Shown here one piece after another: positions 1 through 8,406 of a stretch of 26,673 nucleotides of DNA. Each line of letters starts with the position of its first letter. The stretch's first letter is position 1. Both the position numbers and the translations under genes were made by a program. Where the stretch lies: NCBI GenBank assembly GCA_003162555.1, contig PMNQ01000171.1, forward strand, positions 18,017 through 44,689. Reading direction: 5' to 3'. Below the pieces are notes generated by a model that did not search any database, was not told the origin of the DNA, and saw only the letters and a list, made by a program, of their open reading frames with translations. The DNA is from Gammaproteobacteria bacterium. GTDB taxonomy: Bacteria; Pseudomonadota; Gammaproteobacteria; Steroidobacterales; Steroidobacteraceae.

Positions 1-57
1 TTTCGCGCCCTCGCTTATCGTCAAATTAACTGGTGTCGTTGGCTGCTTGCCACTCAC
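1..57. other. Left edge, no gene assigned
   Basis: These 57 bases lie downstream of the leftward DUF11 gene. No reading frame with a recognisable product and no hairpin followed by a T-run was seen. A further leftward gene may begin outside the window. Confidence 0.4.
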
Positions 58-1044
58 TTAATTGATCGTGACTCTGAAAGTAGCGGTCGCGGTTCCGCCC
101 GAGGCCGCGACGGTGCCGGCATTGACGGTGATCGCGGTGACCGGTGCACCCGTGGTGGTGCCGGCGTCCGCATCGCTGGCGTCGGTCAGCGCCGCCGCAT
201 TCAGCGTCATGCTGTTCGCCACGTAGGTCGTGTTGGCCGGAATGCTGTCCGTCAGCACTACCGCCGAGGCAGCCGAGGTCGTGCTGCTGTTGGTCACGGT
301 GATCGTGTACTGGATGATTGCGCCCGGAATTGCGTGCGGGTTGGTCGTGCCGTTCAAGGGATCGCTGACGATCGTGGAGGACTTCACCACAGCCAGCGCA
401 GCTGTTGCGATCGTGTAGGTGTTGTTGGCGGTTTCCGTACCGTTTCTGCCCGTGTCGGCGAACACCGTGTCGACGCCCGCGGTGTCGGCGCCGGCGCTGG
501 CGGTGCGGCTCGTGGTCGCCGTCAGCGAGAGCTGCGCGGTCTGGCCGTTGGTCGGCGTCACCGGAATATCCGAGACGATGAAGAACTTGATGGCCTGGTC
601 AGGCGTAAAGGCCACCGCAGCCGATACCAGCGTATCGCTCGCGATGTTGAAGACACCATCGCCGTTGTCGCGGTAGATGCGCACGTTGGTGGTGTCGAAG
701 TTGTCGCCGGCCAGGTTGGCGGCCGTCAGCGTGAAGTTGTCGGTGTCGTTGCCGGTGTTCGTGACGGTGTACACCAGCGGCTGGTTGGTGACGCCGGGCG
801 TGGTCGTCGTGCCCGTGCCCGCCGTGACGTTCAGGTTGACCTTGCGGTCGACGAGGAACGTGCTGGTGTTACTGTTGATGGCAGTCTGCGCCACGCCACC
901 GACCGTGTAGTTGACGGTCGCGGTGTTGGAAATGGTGGTGTTGGCCACCGTGCCAGCGGCCTGGGCATTCTGGAACGCGAACAGCGGCGCGAAAGCCACC
1001 GCGAGCAGGGCTACGCGCCGAAGAGAATTTGCGAATGAGTTCAT
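58..1044 (-). CDS. Secreted DUF11-repeat surface protein
   Basis: A 328-residue exported protein. Residues 1-29 form a Sec signal peptide (basic start with RR, hydrophobic core, AQA cleavage site). The mature part is rich in Thr, Asn, Ala and Val with almost no Lys or Cys, as is typical of bacterial Ig-like beta-sandwich surface proteins. From about residue 216 to the end lies a DUF11-type module recognised by SDPxxGTTNP, IPG, YTITVTN and IPANTTYV. The protein stops right after the last predicted strand (FRVTIN), with no LPXTG, PEP-CTERM or transmembrane anchor visible. AAGG and GAGGA lie just upstream of the ATG at 1044. It is second in a two-gene unit, 15 bases after the 1060-1575 gene. The module closely resembles the C-terminus of the 1748-3334 protein. 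The substrate or partner is unknown; an adhesive or structural surface role is inferred. Confidence 0.8.
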   Translation of the reverse strand: MNSFANSLRRVALLAVAFAPLFAFQNAQAAGTVANTTISNTATVNYTVGGVAQTAINSNTSTFLVDRKVNLNVTAGTGTTTTPGVTNQPLVYTVTNTGNDTDNFTLTAANLAGDNFDTTNVRIYRDNGDGVFNIASDTLVSAAVAFTPDQAIKFFIVSDIPVTPTNGQTAQLSLTATTSRTASAGADTAGVDTVFADTGRNGTETANNTYTIATAALAVVKSSTIVSDPLNGTTNPHAIPGAIIQYTITVTNSSTTSAASAVVLTDSIPANTTYVANSMTLNAAALTDASDADAGTTTGAPVTAITVNAGTVAASGGTATATFRVTIN

Positions 1045-1059
1045 AAACCTTGAATTCCT

Positions 1060-1575
1060 CTATTGAACCGTGGCGCGAAACTGCACGCTGACCGACTGGC
1101 CAGCGGCGAGACCTTGAACGAAGGTCCAGCGAATTGAACGGACGTCCTCGCTGCGGGCGGGACGGCTGCTGCCGTCGGCGTCCTGGGTCGCGAGGCTCTC
1201 GAGCTTGCCGAAGTGGACAGCGTCGACGGAATACTGCATCTGCGAGCCCTCGGGCGCGGGCGTGCCGCCGAGGTAGTGCATGTGCTCGGGCACCGGGTTG
1301 GTGATGGCCAGGTGATCGGAGACTGCCTTGCAGCTGTTGTGCGCGATGATGGTGTAGACCATTACCGTGCCGGGAATCACCTTGGCGGGCGCCACGACGC
1401 GCACGGCCTCGTGGCCTTGCGCGTCAAGATATTTCTGTTCCATCTGCACGTCGTTGTGCAGCTGCACGCAGCTTTGGGCGCCACCTTCGGCGAGTGCGGC
1501 CTGGGCACAGAGTGCGCCGACGCCGAGCAGCGCCAGCGCTCCGGAATGACGAAAAGGGATGCCTGCGGTCTTCAT
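1060..1575 (-). CDS. Small secreted DUF11-like protein
   Basis: An exported protein of 171 residues if it starts at the ATG at 1575 (MKTAG). A GTG at 1626 and an ATG at 1584 are in-frame alternatives. I prefer 1575 because it gives a normal signal peptide of about 29 residues ending ALA, and because the longer form would run through an operator-like dyad at 1601-1622. The mature chain has one DUF11-like beta module: VMVYTIIAHN, then ITNPVPEHMHYLGGTPAPEG, then a WTF strand, ending FRATVQ. Two Cys, near residues 35 and 88, could form a disulfide. It is the first gene of a leftward pair with the DUF11 protein at 58-1044. The function is not known; the same secretion route and surface location as its partner are inferred. 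Confidence 0.72.
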   Translation of the reverse strand: MKTAGIPFRHSGALALLGVGALCAQAALAEGGAQSCVQLHNDVQMEQKYLDAQGHEAVRVVAPAKVIPGTVMVYTIIAHNSCKAVSDHLAITNPVPEHMHYLGGTPAPEGSQMQYSVDAVHFGKLESLATQDADGSSRPARSEDVRSIRWTFVQGLAAGQSVSVQFRATVQ

Positions 1576-1747
1576 GGCGCCCATTCTTGAAGAGGCGCTG
1601 GAAATCGATTGTGAGCGATTTCGCACTACTTGCGCGTCGCACTAAAGTTTGCGCCGGAGGTGTAGAACCGGTCTCCTTTTTGCGCACCTGTGAACTGGTG
1701 CACGACAAAGTGTGAGCCGTTTGGCCTTTCACAGCCGCGGGCGCTAT
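1576..1747. promoter_or_regulatory. Divergent control region between the DUF11 pair and the CshA-like gene
   Basis: This region of about 170 bases separates two oppositely oriented sets of surface-protein genes. It holds a 7-bp perfect inverted repeat GAAATCG-N8-CGATTTC at 1601-1622 and a direct repeat TCGCACTA at 1621-1628 and 1637-1644, exactly 16 bases apart start to start. The two elements abut. No convincing -35/-10 pair could be assigned on either strand. The dyad is read directly from the sequence; its role as an operator is inferred. Confidence 0.4.
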
Positions 1748-3334
1748 ATGCTGCGCGTTGCCACCACCGTTTTCCGGAAGTTCTGCAGCTTGGGTTCCGC
1801 CTTATCCTCGCCATTACGCCGTCTGTTGCCCGCCCTGTTGCTGTGGGCACTTGGCGTTCACGCCGCACACGCCAACAGTTGCTTTGCCGCCGCCTCGCCC
1901 GGCGCCGGCCCGGCCGACTGGGCCAGCTTCTGCTGGCTGGATTTCACCGGCTACAACGATGCGACCGCGAGCAGCGCCGCGGGCCAGAACTTCTCCTTCA
2001 CGCTGAACGACGGCTCGACGCTCACCCTGAACCTGCACGCGACAACCACCGCCAACCCCGCACTGGTCGCGGTGGCGTCGCCGTCGTGGAGCGGCGCGGC
2101 GGTCGGCAACAGTTCGTTCCTCGGCATTGCCGGCTCGCCTGTGCTTTACACGGGCAGCAGTTCAGCGACTGTTGCGGTCACGCTAAGCAGCATCAACGTC
2201 ACGCCGCCCGGCGGCGTCACTGCGACCGCGGGTTGGGGTATCGTCGCCGTGGACGCCGAGTCCACCGACCACACCGAAACGCTGTCGTTCACGACCAACG
2301 GCGGGGCCTGGTCGTTGCTCAGCAACGTGCCGCCGACAACGGGCACCAACTATCCGACCCTGTCCGGCACCGGGACAGCCACTGTCAACGAGGCCGGCGG
2401 CGGGCAGACCGGCTCAGTCGGCGCCTACTTGTTCGGCAGCGGCAGCAGTCCAACCACGGTCTCTGCGAATATGAAAGGCAACGGCCTGGAGGGCGTGATG
2501 TTCGCCGTGCGCTATGCGTGGCTCGCCGTGAACAAGACGCTCGCAGTGCCACGACTCGCCACCGCTGATCAGTTCAAGTATGGCGTGACGGCGACCGCCA
2601 ACGGTACGCAGCTCGTCACCAGCACCAGCACCGGCACGGGAACAGGACCGTTCACCGCGGCGCAGGTCACGGTGGCGGAAGGCTATCCCGTGACGGTGTC
2701 CGAAGTCATGGCGACCGGCAGTTTCAGCGCGCTGACGGCTTACGCACCGAGCCTGACCTGCACCAACGCGAATGCCGGCTCCGCGACAGTGCTGCCCTCC
2801 GCGGCCACGGTCTACAGCTACAACTTCGGCACGCTGGCGTACGGTGACAGCATTTCCTGCGCGTTCAGCAACACGGCGAAGCGGCCCACGCTCGGCGTGA
2901 CGAAACTCTCCGACGTGATTTCCGATCCGGTGGATGGCACCACCAATCCCAAACGCATTCCGGGCTCGGTAGTGCGCTACACCGTCTCCGTGACCAACAC
3001 CGGCACTGGCAGCGCGGACGCGAGCTCGATCGCAATCAGCGATCCGGTGCCCGCCAACACGACTCTGTGCGTGGCCACGGTGTGCAGCAACCCGGTGGTG
3101 GAATTCATCGACGGCACGACCAGCAGCGGGCTGACATTCAACGCCGCCACAGGCGCCACCTATTCGAACACCGCGGGCGGCGGCGTGCCATTCACCTACA
3201 CGCCGGTGCCCGATGCAGCAGGGTTCGACGCGGCGGTGACGGGCCTGCGCATCGCGCCCACCGGCACCATGGCAGGCGCCACGGCGGGCGGCAACCCCAG
3301 CTTCGTGGTGCGGTTTCGCGTGAAGGTCAACTAG
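1748..3334 (+). CDS. CshA-like fibrillar adhesin-related secreted protein with C-terminal DUF11 module
   Basis: A protein of 528 residues from the ATG at 1748. A GTG at 1712 would give 540. Neither start has a clear ribosome site. The N-terminus is a long signal peptide (LLPALLLWALGVHAAHA, cleavage about residue 42). The next roughly 210 residues match the CshA non-repetitive domain 2 pattern: CWLDFTGYND, NFSFTLNDGSTLTL, ASPSWSGAAVGNSSFLGI, and a DAESTDHTETLSFTTNGG stretch. A middle beta domain starting LAVNKTLAVPR has paired Cys. The last 145 residues or so are a DUF11 module (SDPVDGTTNP, IPGSVVRYTVSVTN, VPANTT) that ends flush at FRVKVN. No cell-wall or membrane anchor is visible. In CshA of streptococci this domain takes part in host binding; here adhesion is inferred by family. 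It is divergent from the other two DUF11 genes. Confidence 0.8.
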   Translation: MLRVATTVFRKFCSLGSALSSPLRRLLPALLLWALGVHAAHANSCFAAASPGAGPADWASFCWLDFTGYNDATASSAAGQNFSFTLNDGSTLTLNLHATTTANPALVAVASPSWSGAAVGNSSFLGIAGSPVLYTGSSSATVAVTLSSINVTPPGGVTATAGWGIVAVDAESTDHTETLSFTTNGGAWSLLSNVPPTTGTNYPTLSGTGTATVNEAGGGQTGSVGAYLFGSGSSPTTVSANMKGNGLEGVMFAVRYAWLAVNKTLAVPRLATADQFKYGVTATANGTQLVTSTSTGTGTGPFTAAQVTVAEGYPVTVSEVMATGSFSALTAYAPSLTCTNANAGSATVLPSAATVYSYNFGTLAYGDSISCAFSNTAKRPTLGVTKLSDVISDPVDGTTNPKRIPGSVVRYTVSVTNTGTGSADASSIAISDPVPANTTLCVATVCSNPVVEFIDGTTSSGLTFNAATGATYSNTAGGGVPFTYTPVPDAAGFDAAVTGLRIAPTGTMAGATAGGNPSFVVRFRVKVN

Positions 3335-3360
3335 GGCCTGTTCACACCTCGAACATCGAT

Positions 3361-3379
3361 GCGGCCGTGCTCAGGCCGC
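3361..3379. terminator. Possible bidirectional hairpin between convergent genes
   Basis: GCGGCC (3361-3366) and GGCCGC (3374-3379) form a perfect 6-bp GC stem with a 7-base loop. It lies between the CshA-like gene ending at 3334 and prlC ending at 3371, so its right arm covers the prlC stop codon. No T-run follows on either strand, so a classical intrinsic terminator is not shown. Confidence 0.25.
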
Positions 3380-5410
3380 CTTGGGCCGGGCGATGCCGTG
3401 CAGTTCGAGGAGCGCTTCGATCTCGGGCTTGCGGCCACGGAATTCAACGAACGACTCCAGCGCATCGCGGCTGCCGCCACGCGCCAGGATGCTGTCGAGA
3501 AAACGCGCGGCGGTCGCACGATCGAAGGCACCGTGGCCGCGGAAGGCGCCGAAAGCGTCGGCGGCCAGCACCTCGGCCCACTTGTAGCTGTAGTAACCCG
3601 CGGCGTAACCGCCGGCGAAAATATGCGAGAAGCCGTGCGGGTAGCGGTTCCACTCCGGAATGCGCGTGACCGCGACCTCAGCGCGCACTTCGGCCAGCAA
3701 CTCGTACAGGCGCGAACCGCGCGCGGGATCGTATTCGGCGTGGATGCGCATGTCGAACAGCGCGAATTCCACCTGCCGCAGCGTATGGAGCCCGGCCTGG
3801 AAACTGCGCGTGGCGATGAGCTGGCGCAGTTTTGCCTCGGGAATCGCCTCCCCGCTCGCGGCATGCGCGCCGGTGCGCGCCAGCACTTCGTGCAGCCAGG
3901 CGTAGTTCTCCATGAACTGGCTCGGCAGCTCGACCGCGTCCCAGGCCACGCCGTTGATGCCGGCGATGCTCGGATACCCGATGCGCGTCAGCATATGGTG
4001 CAGCCCGTGGCCGAACTCGTGGAAAACCGTCACCACGTCATCGTGCGTCAGGAGTGCGGGCCGGCCGTTCTGCGGCGGCAGCGAATTGCACACCAGGTAC
4101 GCGACCGGGAGCGTCAGCTCGCCGCGCATCTGCATGCGGCCGACGCAGTCGTCCATCCAGGCCCCGCTGCGCTTGCCGGCGCGCGCATAGGCGTCGAGAT
4201 AGAAGCTCGCCAGCGGCGCGCCGGCCGCGGACTGCACCTCGAAATAGCGCACATCCGGGTGCCACACCGGTGCATCGTTCCGCTCAGCCAGGCGCACGCC
4301 GTACAGCCGCTCGGCGACTTCGAACAGGCTGGCGAGCACGCGCGGCAACGGCAGGTATTCGCGCAGTTCTTCCTGCGAAACCTGGAAGCGGCTTTCCTGC
4401 AGGCGCTCGGAGTAATAGCCGATGTCCCAGGCGTCGAGCGGCCGGCCGGCAAAGGCCTCGAGTTCGGCCAGTTCGGCCGTGGCGCTGGCGCGGGCCGCCA
4501 TGGCGAGTTGCCGCAGGAATGAGGTGACTTCGCCGACGGTGTGCGCCATGCGGTCGGCAAGCGCGTATTCGGCATAGGACGGAAAATCGAGCAGCCGCGC
4601 CGCCTCGTGCCGCAACCGCAGGATGCTCTCGATCACCGGCGTGTTGTCAAAACGGCCCGCGGACGGACCGCATTCGGAGGCGCGCGTGCCCCAGGCTTCG
4701 TAGTACAGCCGCCGCAACACGGGCGAGGCGGCATCGGTGACCACGGCCACGTAGGTGGGCTGATCGAGCCCGAGCACCCAGCCGGAAATACCCTGCTGCT
4801 GCGCGCGCCGCGCCGCCTGTTCGACAATCGCGGCGTTGAGGCCGGCCAGCTGCGCCGCGTCGGTGACGGTATGCGACCAGTCGTTGGTGGCATCCAGCAC
4901 CTGCTCCTCGAACTTCGCCTGCAGCTGCGCCAGCTCGCTCATGATGGCCTTGAAACGCGCTTTGCGCGGCGGGTCAAGCCCTACGCCGGCCAGCCGGAAA
5001 TCGCGTAAGGCCCGCTCCAGCACCGCGCGCTGCACCTCATCGAGCTTCGCCCCTTCGTGCTCGCGGATATACTGGTACGCGTGGTACAGCGGTTCGCTCT
5101 GCGACAGGTCGGTGTAATACTCCGTCAGCAGCGGCAGGCAGGCGTTGTAGGCCACGCGCAGCGCCTCGGTGTTCATCACGCCATTAAGATGGCTGACCGG
5201 CGACCAGGCGCGCGCGAGGCGATGACGCAACTCTTCGAGCGGCACCACGACGCTGGCAAATGTTGGCTGTTCGAGCGCGGAGATTTCAGCGAGCCGCGCG
5301 CGGCAGCGGCTGAGCAGTTCGTGGATCGCCGGTTCGATGTGTTCCGGGCGTATCTGCGCGAAGTCCGGCAGCTTGGCCAAGGCCAGCAGCGGATTGGGTG
5401 TGGAATTCAT
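3371..5410 (-). CDS. prlC: Oligopeptidase A, M3-family zinc metallopeptidase
   Basis: A 679-residue cytoplasmic endopeptidase of the M3 (thimet oligopeptidase) family, close to the 680 residues of Escherichia coli OpdA. It degrades short peptides, including cleaved signal peptides. The zinc motif HEFGH is at residues 464-468, followed by GLHHML. The downstream segment with SQFMENYAWLHEVL supplies the third ligand Glu typical of the family. The C-terminal region has the FSHIFAGGYAAGYYSYKWAEV block seen in OpdA and peptidyl-dipeptidase Dcp. I chose the ATG at 5410 (MNSTPN) because the 18 extra residues of the longer reading frame lie over the gor start and an operator-like palindrome. It is divergent from gor. 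No signal peptide is present. No frame damage was noticed. Confidence 0.95.
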   Translation of the reverse strand: MNSTPNPLLALAKLPDFAQIRPEHIEPAIHELLSRCRARLAEISALEQPTFASVVVPLEELRHRLARAWSPVSHLNGVMNTEALRVAYNACLPLLTEYYTDLSQSEPLYHAYQYIREHEGAKLDEVQRAVLERALRDFRLAGVGLDPPRKARFKAIMSELAQLQAKFEEQVLDATNDWSHTVTDAAQLAGLNAAIVEQAARRAQQQGISGWVLGLDQPTYVAVVTDAASPVLRRLYYEAWGTRASECGPSAGRFDNTPVIESILRLRHEAARLLDFPSYAEYALADRMAHTVGEVTSFLRQLAMAARASATAELAELEAFAGRPLDAWDIGYYSERLQESRFQVSQEELREYLPLPRVLASLFEVAERLYGVRLAERNDAPVWHPDVRYFEVQSAAGAPLASFYLDAYARAGKRSGAWMDDCVGRMQMRGELTLPVAYLVCNSLPPQNGRPALLTHDDVVTVFHEFGHGLHHMLTRIGYPSIAGINGVAWDAVELPSQFMENYAWLHEVLARTGAHAASGEAIPEAKLRQLIATRSFQAGLHTLRQVEFALFDMRIHAEYDPARGSRLYELLAEVRAEVAVTRIPEWNRYPHGFSHIFAGGYAAGYYSYKWAEVLAADAFGAFRGHGAFDRATAARFLDSILARGGSRDALESFVEFRGRKPEIEALLELHGIARPKAA

Positions 5411-5420
5411 ACGGTTAGAC

Positions 5421-5437
5421 TGCCTGAATTTCCGGCA
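5421..5437. promoter_or_regulatory. 17-bp near-palindrome between prlC and gor (candidate operator)
   Basis: TGCCTGAATTTCCGGCA reads as TGCC-t-GAA-T-TTC-c-GGCA: seven of eight mirrored positions pair around a central T. It sits in the middle of the 47-bp gap between the divergent prlC and gor starts. A regulator bound here could act on both genes. Regulator identity is unknown. It may equally be chance in a short GC-rich gap. Confidence 0.35.
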
Positions 5438-5457
5438 GCGGGGAAGCACAGCGGAAC

Positions 5458-6807
5458 ATGGCAATGGATTACGACCTGATCGTCGTCGGTGGTGGCAGCG
5501 GCGGGCTGGCCTGTGCGCAGCGGGCCGCCGAGCATGGCGCGCGCGCGCTGCTCATCGAATCGCACCGCCTCGGCGGCACCTGCGTCAACGTGGGCTGCGT
5601 GCCCAAGAAGGTGATGTGGCACGCGGCGCAGCTCGCGCACGCGGCGCACGACGCGCGTGACTATGGCTTCGATCTGACGCTGCAGGGCCATGACTGGCCA
5701 CAGCTCAAGCAGAAACGCGACGCTTACGTGGCGCGCCTCAACGGCATCTACGCCGCCAACCTCGACAAGCGCGGCGTAACACTGCTGCGCGAGCGCGCCC
5801 GCCTGAGCGCGGCGCAGGGCGTGATCGCGGGCGGGCGCGAATATCGCGCGCCGCACATCGTCATCGCGACCGGCGGACATCCACTGGTGCCGGACATTCC
5901 CGGCGCCGCGCACGGCATCACCTCCGACGGCTTCTTCGAGCTGCCCGCCAGGCCGGCCGGCGTCGCCATCGTCGGCACCGGCTACATCGCGGTCGAACTG
6001 GCGGGCATTTTCTCGGCGCTCGGCTCGCATACCACACTGGTCGCGCGCGGTGACGGGCTGTTGCGGCATTTTGAACCCTTTCTCGGCGATCATCTGCGCG
6101 AGACGATGCGCGACGAAGGCGTGGAGATCGTTACCAAAGCCGTACCGCAGGCGCTCGAACGCGACGCGGCCAATCAGCTGCGGCTTGCTCTGGCGGATGG
6201 GCGACGGTTGGGCCCCTTCGATTGCGTGGTGTGGGCCATCGGCCGCAGCGCCGCCGGCGGCGATCTCGGCCTCGAGCAACTGCGCGTGATGCGCGACGCG
6301 GACGGTTTCTTGCGCACCGATGCGTTGCAGGAGACCAATGTTTCCGGGCTCTACGCGATCGGCGATGTGACCGGCCGCGCGCAGCTCACGCCGGTGGCGA
6401 TCGCCGCGGGCCGACGGCTATCCGATCGCCTGTTCGGCGGACAAAGCGAGCGCCGGCTGGATTACGAATACATCCCCAGCGTCATCTTCAGTCATCCACC
6501 GATCGGCGTGCTCGGACTCACCGAAGCGGAGGCGCGCCGCCAGTACGGTCCCGCGGTCAAGGCGTACTCGAGCCGCTTCACGCCGCTCTATCACGCGATC
6601 ACGACACACAAGCCAAAGATGCTGATGAAACTGGTCACTGCCGGCGCCGAGGAACGCGTGGTCGGCATCCACGTCATCGGACCAGGCGCCGATGAGCTGC
6701 TGCAGGGCTTTGCCGTGGCGGTGCGCATGGGCGCCACCAAGCGCGACTTCGACGACACCGTCGCGATCCACCCGACGGCAGCCGAAGAACTGGTGACGAT
6801 GCGTTAG
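5458..6807 (+). CDS. gor: Glutathione-disulfide reductase
   Basis: A 449-residue flavoprotein that reduces glutathione disulfide with NADPH in the cytoplasm. The N-terminal FAD fold shows GGGSGG at residues 11-16. The redox-active disulfide motif [13 protein letters not shown] gives C42 and C47. A second Rossmann motif, VGTGYIAVE, is followed by R197 and R203 in [13 protein letters not shown]. These two arginines have the spacing that marks NADPH preference in glutathione reductases. ATSR-type FAD contact YAIGDVTG is present, and the C-terminus ends [12 protein letters not shown] with the catalytic His438 and Glu443. Length equals E. coli Gor (450). Start: ATG at 5458 with GGGGAAG a little far upstream; the ATG at 5464 is also possible. 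Divergent from prlC and convergent with the lipoprotein gene. Confidence 0.96.
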   Translation: MAMDYDLIVVGGGSGGLACAQRAAEHGARALLIESHRLGGTCVNVGCVPKKVMWHAAQLAHAAHDARDYGFDLTLQGHDWPQLKQKRDAYVARLNGIYAANLDKRGVTLLRERARLSAAQGVIAGGREYRAPHIVIATGGHPLVPDIPGAAHGITSDGFFELPARPAGVAIVGTGYIAVELAGIFSALGSHTTLVARGDGLLRHFEPFLGDHLRETMRDEGVEIVTKAVPQALERDAANQLRLALADGRRLGPFDCVVWAIGRSAAGGDLGLEQLRVMRDADGFLRTDALQETNVSGLYAIGDVTGRAQLTPVAIAAGRRLSDRLFGGQSERRLDYEYIPSVIFSHPPIGVLGLTEAEARRQYGPAVKAYSSRFTPLYHAITTHKPKMLMKLVTAGAEERVVGIHVIGPGADELLQGFAVAVRMGATKRDFDDTVAIHPTAAEELVTMR

Positions 6808-6828
6808 TGCGCAGCCGGCGCTAGGGCG

Positions 6829-6845
6829 CGCGCCGTTACGGCGCG
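6829..6845. terminator. Hairpin between convergent gor and the Mla-operon end
   Basis: CGCGCCG (6829-6835) and CGGCGCG (6839-6845) form a perfect 7-bp stem around the three bases TTA. That TTA is also the stop codon of the leftward lipoprotein gene. It is placed as a shared transcription end for two convergent units, but no T-run follows on either strand. Confidence 0.3.
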
Positions 6846-7465
6846 ATCTGCGCGGCGAGCTGGCTCAGCGCCTCGCTTACCGCTCCCTGGAAGGCCGCAA
6901 CCACGGACTGCATGCGGTTCGCGGACGCGCTCTTGCGGCTCTCGGCCGTGAAACTGGTGAGCAGCGCGCGGTCAGCCCTGGCCCCAAGCGTCGCCAGCAA
7001 CTGCACATGCACGACCGGCGAACCATCCGGCGAATATTCCACCTGGCAGTGGCGGATCTCGATCTGCAGCACATCATCGGCGGTAAACGCCGTGGCGTCG
7101 GGCTGCACAGCGCGGAACCGGCCCGACGAGCGCAGCGCATCGACAGCCAGCGTCTGCAGCAGGTCGGGGAGCGGCGCCGGCCAGTGGCTGGCGGCGTAGT
7201 AATCGAGCCGCTGCGAATCGCGCATCAATGCAATCTGGTCGGTGTCGAGGCCGGGAGCGGCCAGCGGCCGCAACACCTGCACCGTGACGGTGGGCGCAAC
7301 GGGGCCGCCGGGCGCCACTGGGTTCGCAGCAACGGGCGGCGGCGTGGCGGACCCAAGCATGTATATCTGCGGCACTGCCTCGTTGCTGTGGAGCCCGGCG
7401 CAGCCGGCGGACAGCGTCAGGGCAGCGATAGCCGCAGTGACGGCAATCAGCGCGCAGGATCTCAT
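6836..7465 (-). CDS. ABC-transport auxiliary lipoprotein (PqiC/DUF330-like)
   Basis: A 209-residue outer-membrane-type lipoprotein. The signal peptide ends in the lipobox LSAGC with the lipidated Cys at residue 22, followed by AGLHS. The body carries the pattern of the ABC-type transport auxiliary component family: a YML strand near the start, TVQVLRPLAAPGLDTDQIALM, RLDYYAASHWPAPLPDLLQ, and a C-terminal AFQGAVSEALSQLAAQI helix. Proteins of this family accompany MCE (MlaD/PqiB) transporters and are thought to help lipid movement across the periplasm. It is the last gene of the operon. Its ATG at 7465 overlaps the stop of the MlaD-like gene by four bases (ATGA). There is no Asp at position +2 after the Cys, so outer-membrane sorting is expected. 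Confidence 0.85.
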   Translation of the reverse strand: MRSCALIAVTAAIAALTLSAGCAGLHSNEAVPQIYMLGSATPPPVAANPVAPGGPVAPTVTVQVLRPLAAPGLDTDQIALMRDSQRLDYYAASHWPAPLPDLLQTLAVDALRSSGRFRAVQPDATAFTADDVLQIEIRHCQVEYSPDGSPVVHVQLLATLGARADRALLTSFTAESRKSASANRMQSVVAAFQGAVSEALSQLAAQIAP

Positions 7466-8406
7466 TTTGGAATCTCCACGCCGGTAGTCGCCGGCTGGTA
7501 CAGCAGCCGCGACGGATTTTCGCGCAAGGATTTCGACAAGCCCTGGAATTCGCGCGCGGCCTCGCGCGCATCGTGCACCAGCGCCTCGATCTGCGGCAGC
7601 CCCTGCTGCGTGAAGCCGCGCAGTGCGCCGCGGTTGTCGGCCAGCAGGCCGTCGAGCTGCTCGCTCGCCGTCGCCAGGTGATCGGCCGTCACACGCATCC
7701 GCGCCATCGTCGCCGCCAGATCCGGTGCCGCGGAATCGCTGGCGGCGCGCACTTTGGCCACCACCACATGACTGTCGGCGGTGACCGCGCGCAGCTCGGC
7801 GACCAGCTGTGAGGCCTCGCGCATGGTCTCCGGCAGCGTGGCGCCGGCGCGATCGAGATTGGCGACCACGCGGTTGTAGGCGGCGATGTTGTCATCGGAG
7901 AGCAGGCGGTTGGCGCGCGTCGCGAGTTCACCGACGCGGCTGGCCACTTCCGGAAGGCTGTTGAGGAAAACGTCGAAATTCGAATGGATAGAACGGATCA
8001 CGGGATAGTGCTCGCCCGCCACTGGCTCCATGAGCCGTTCGGTTTGTGCGCCCGGTTGCTGTTGCTGCAGGTCTATGAAGAGTAGCCCGGTCACGCCCTG
8101 CAGCGAGAGTTCGGCGACGGTGCGCTCGGAGATGGGCGCACTCGCGTCAATGTCGACGATCACCTGCACGCGGTCGGCCGCGCGCTGGTCGACGCTGATA
8201 CGCACCACGCGGCCGACGTCGACACCGAGGTAGCGCACCTGTCCGCCAGCGCTCAGGCCGCTGACGCTGCCGTCGAAATACACCTCGTAGCGCGTGTAGC
8301 TTTGCCGGTCGCGTCCATCGCTGTACCAGTAGATGAACAACGTGGCCATGGTCACGACCAGCAGCACGAAGGCTCCGACGGCGACGTAATTGGCCTCACG
8401 CTCCAT
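7462..8406 (-). CDS. MCE/MlaD-family lipid transport protein
   Basis: A 314-residue periplasmic protein anchored by one N-terminal transmembrane helix (about residues 8-27, AVGAFVLLVVTMATLFIYWY). An MCE domain covers about residues 37-115, with the family hallmarks VSGLSAGGQVRYLGVDVGRV and ELSLQGVTGLLFIDL. The rest is a long, mainly helical tail with several Ala/Arg-rich heptad-like stretches, as in MCE proteins that build a needle or tube from the inner membrane. I chose the ATG at 8406 (MEREAN) because AGGGAGA lies just upstream and because the longer frame would extend deeply into the ATPase gene. The start overlaps the end of the ATPase gene by 11 bases. The role in intermembrane phospholipid or hydrophobic-compound transport comes from family knowledge; the substrate is unknown. 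Confidence 0.9.
   Translation of the reverse strand: MEREANYVAVGAFVLLVVTMATLFIYWYSDGRDRQSYTRYEVYFDGSVSGLSAGGQVRYLGVDVGRVVRISVDQRAADRVQVIVDIDASAPISERTVAELSLQGVTGLLFIDLQQQQPGAQTERLMEPVAGEHYPVIRSIHSNFDVFLNSLPEVASRVGELATRANRLLSDDNIAAYNRVVANLDRAGATLPETMREASQLVAELRAVTADSHVVVAKVRAASDSAAPDLAATMARMRVTADHLATASEQLDGLLADNRGALRGFTQQGLPQIEALVHDAREAAREFQGLSKSLRENPSRLLYQPATTGVEIPK

Noticed and set aside
1656..1680. GGAG...CTCC followed by TTTTT upstream of the CshA-like gene, resembling a terminator
   Set aside because: Only four strong base pairs with a long loop, and no rightward gene lies before it to be terminated.
1684..1701. GCACC-N8-GGTGC hairpin just before the CshA-like gene
   Set aside because: A five-base stem is expected often by chance in GC-rich DNA and it matches no known element.
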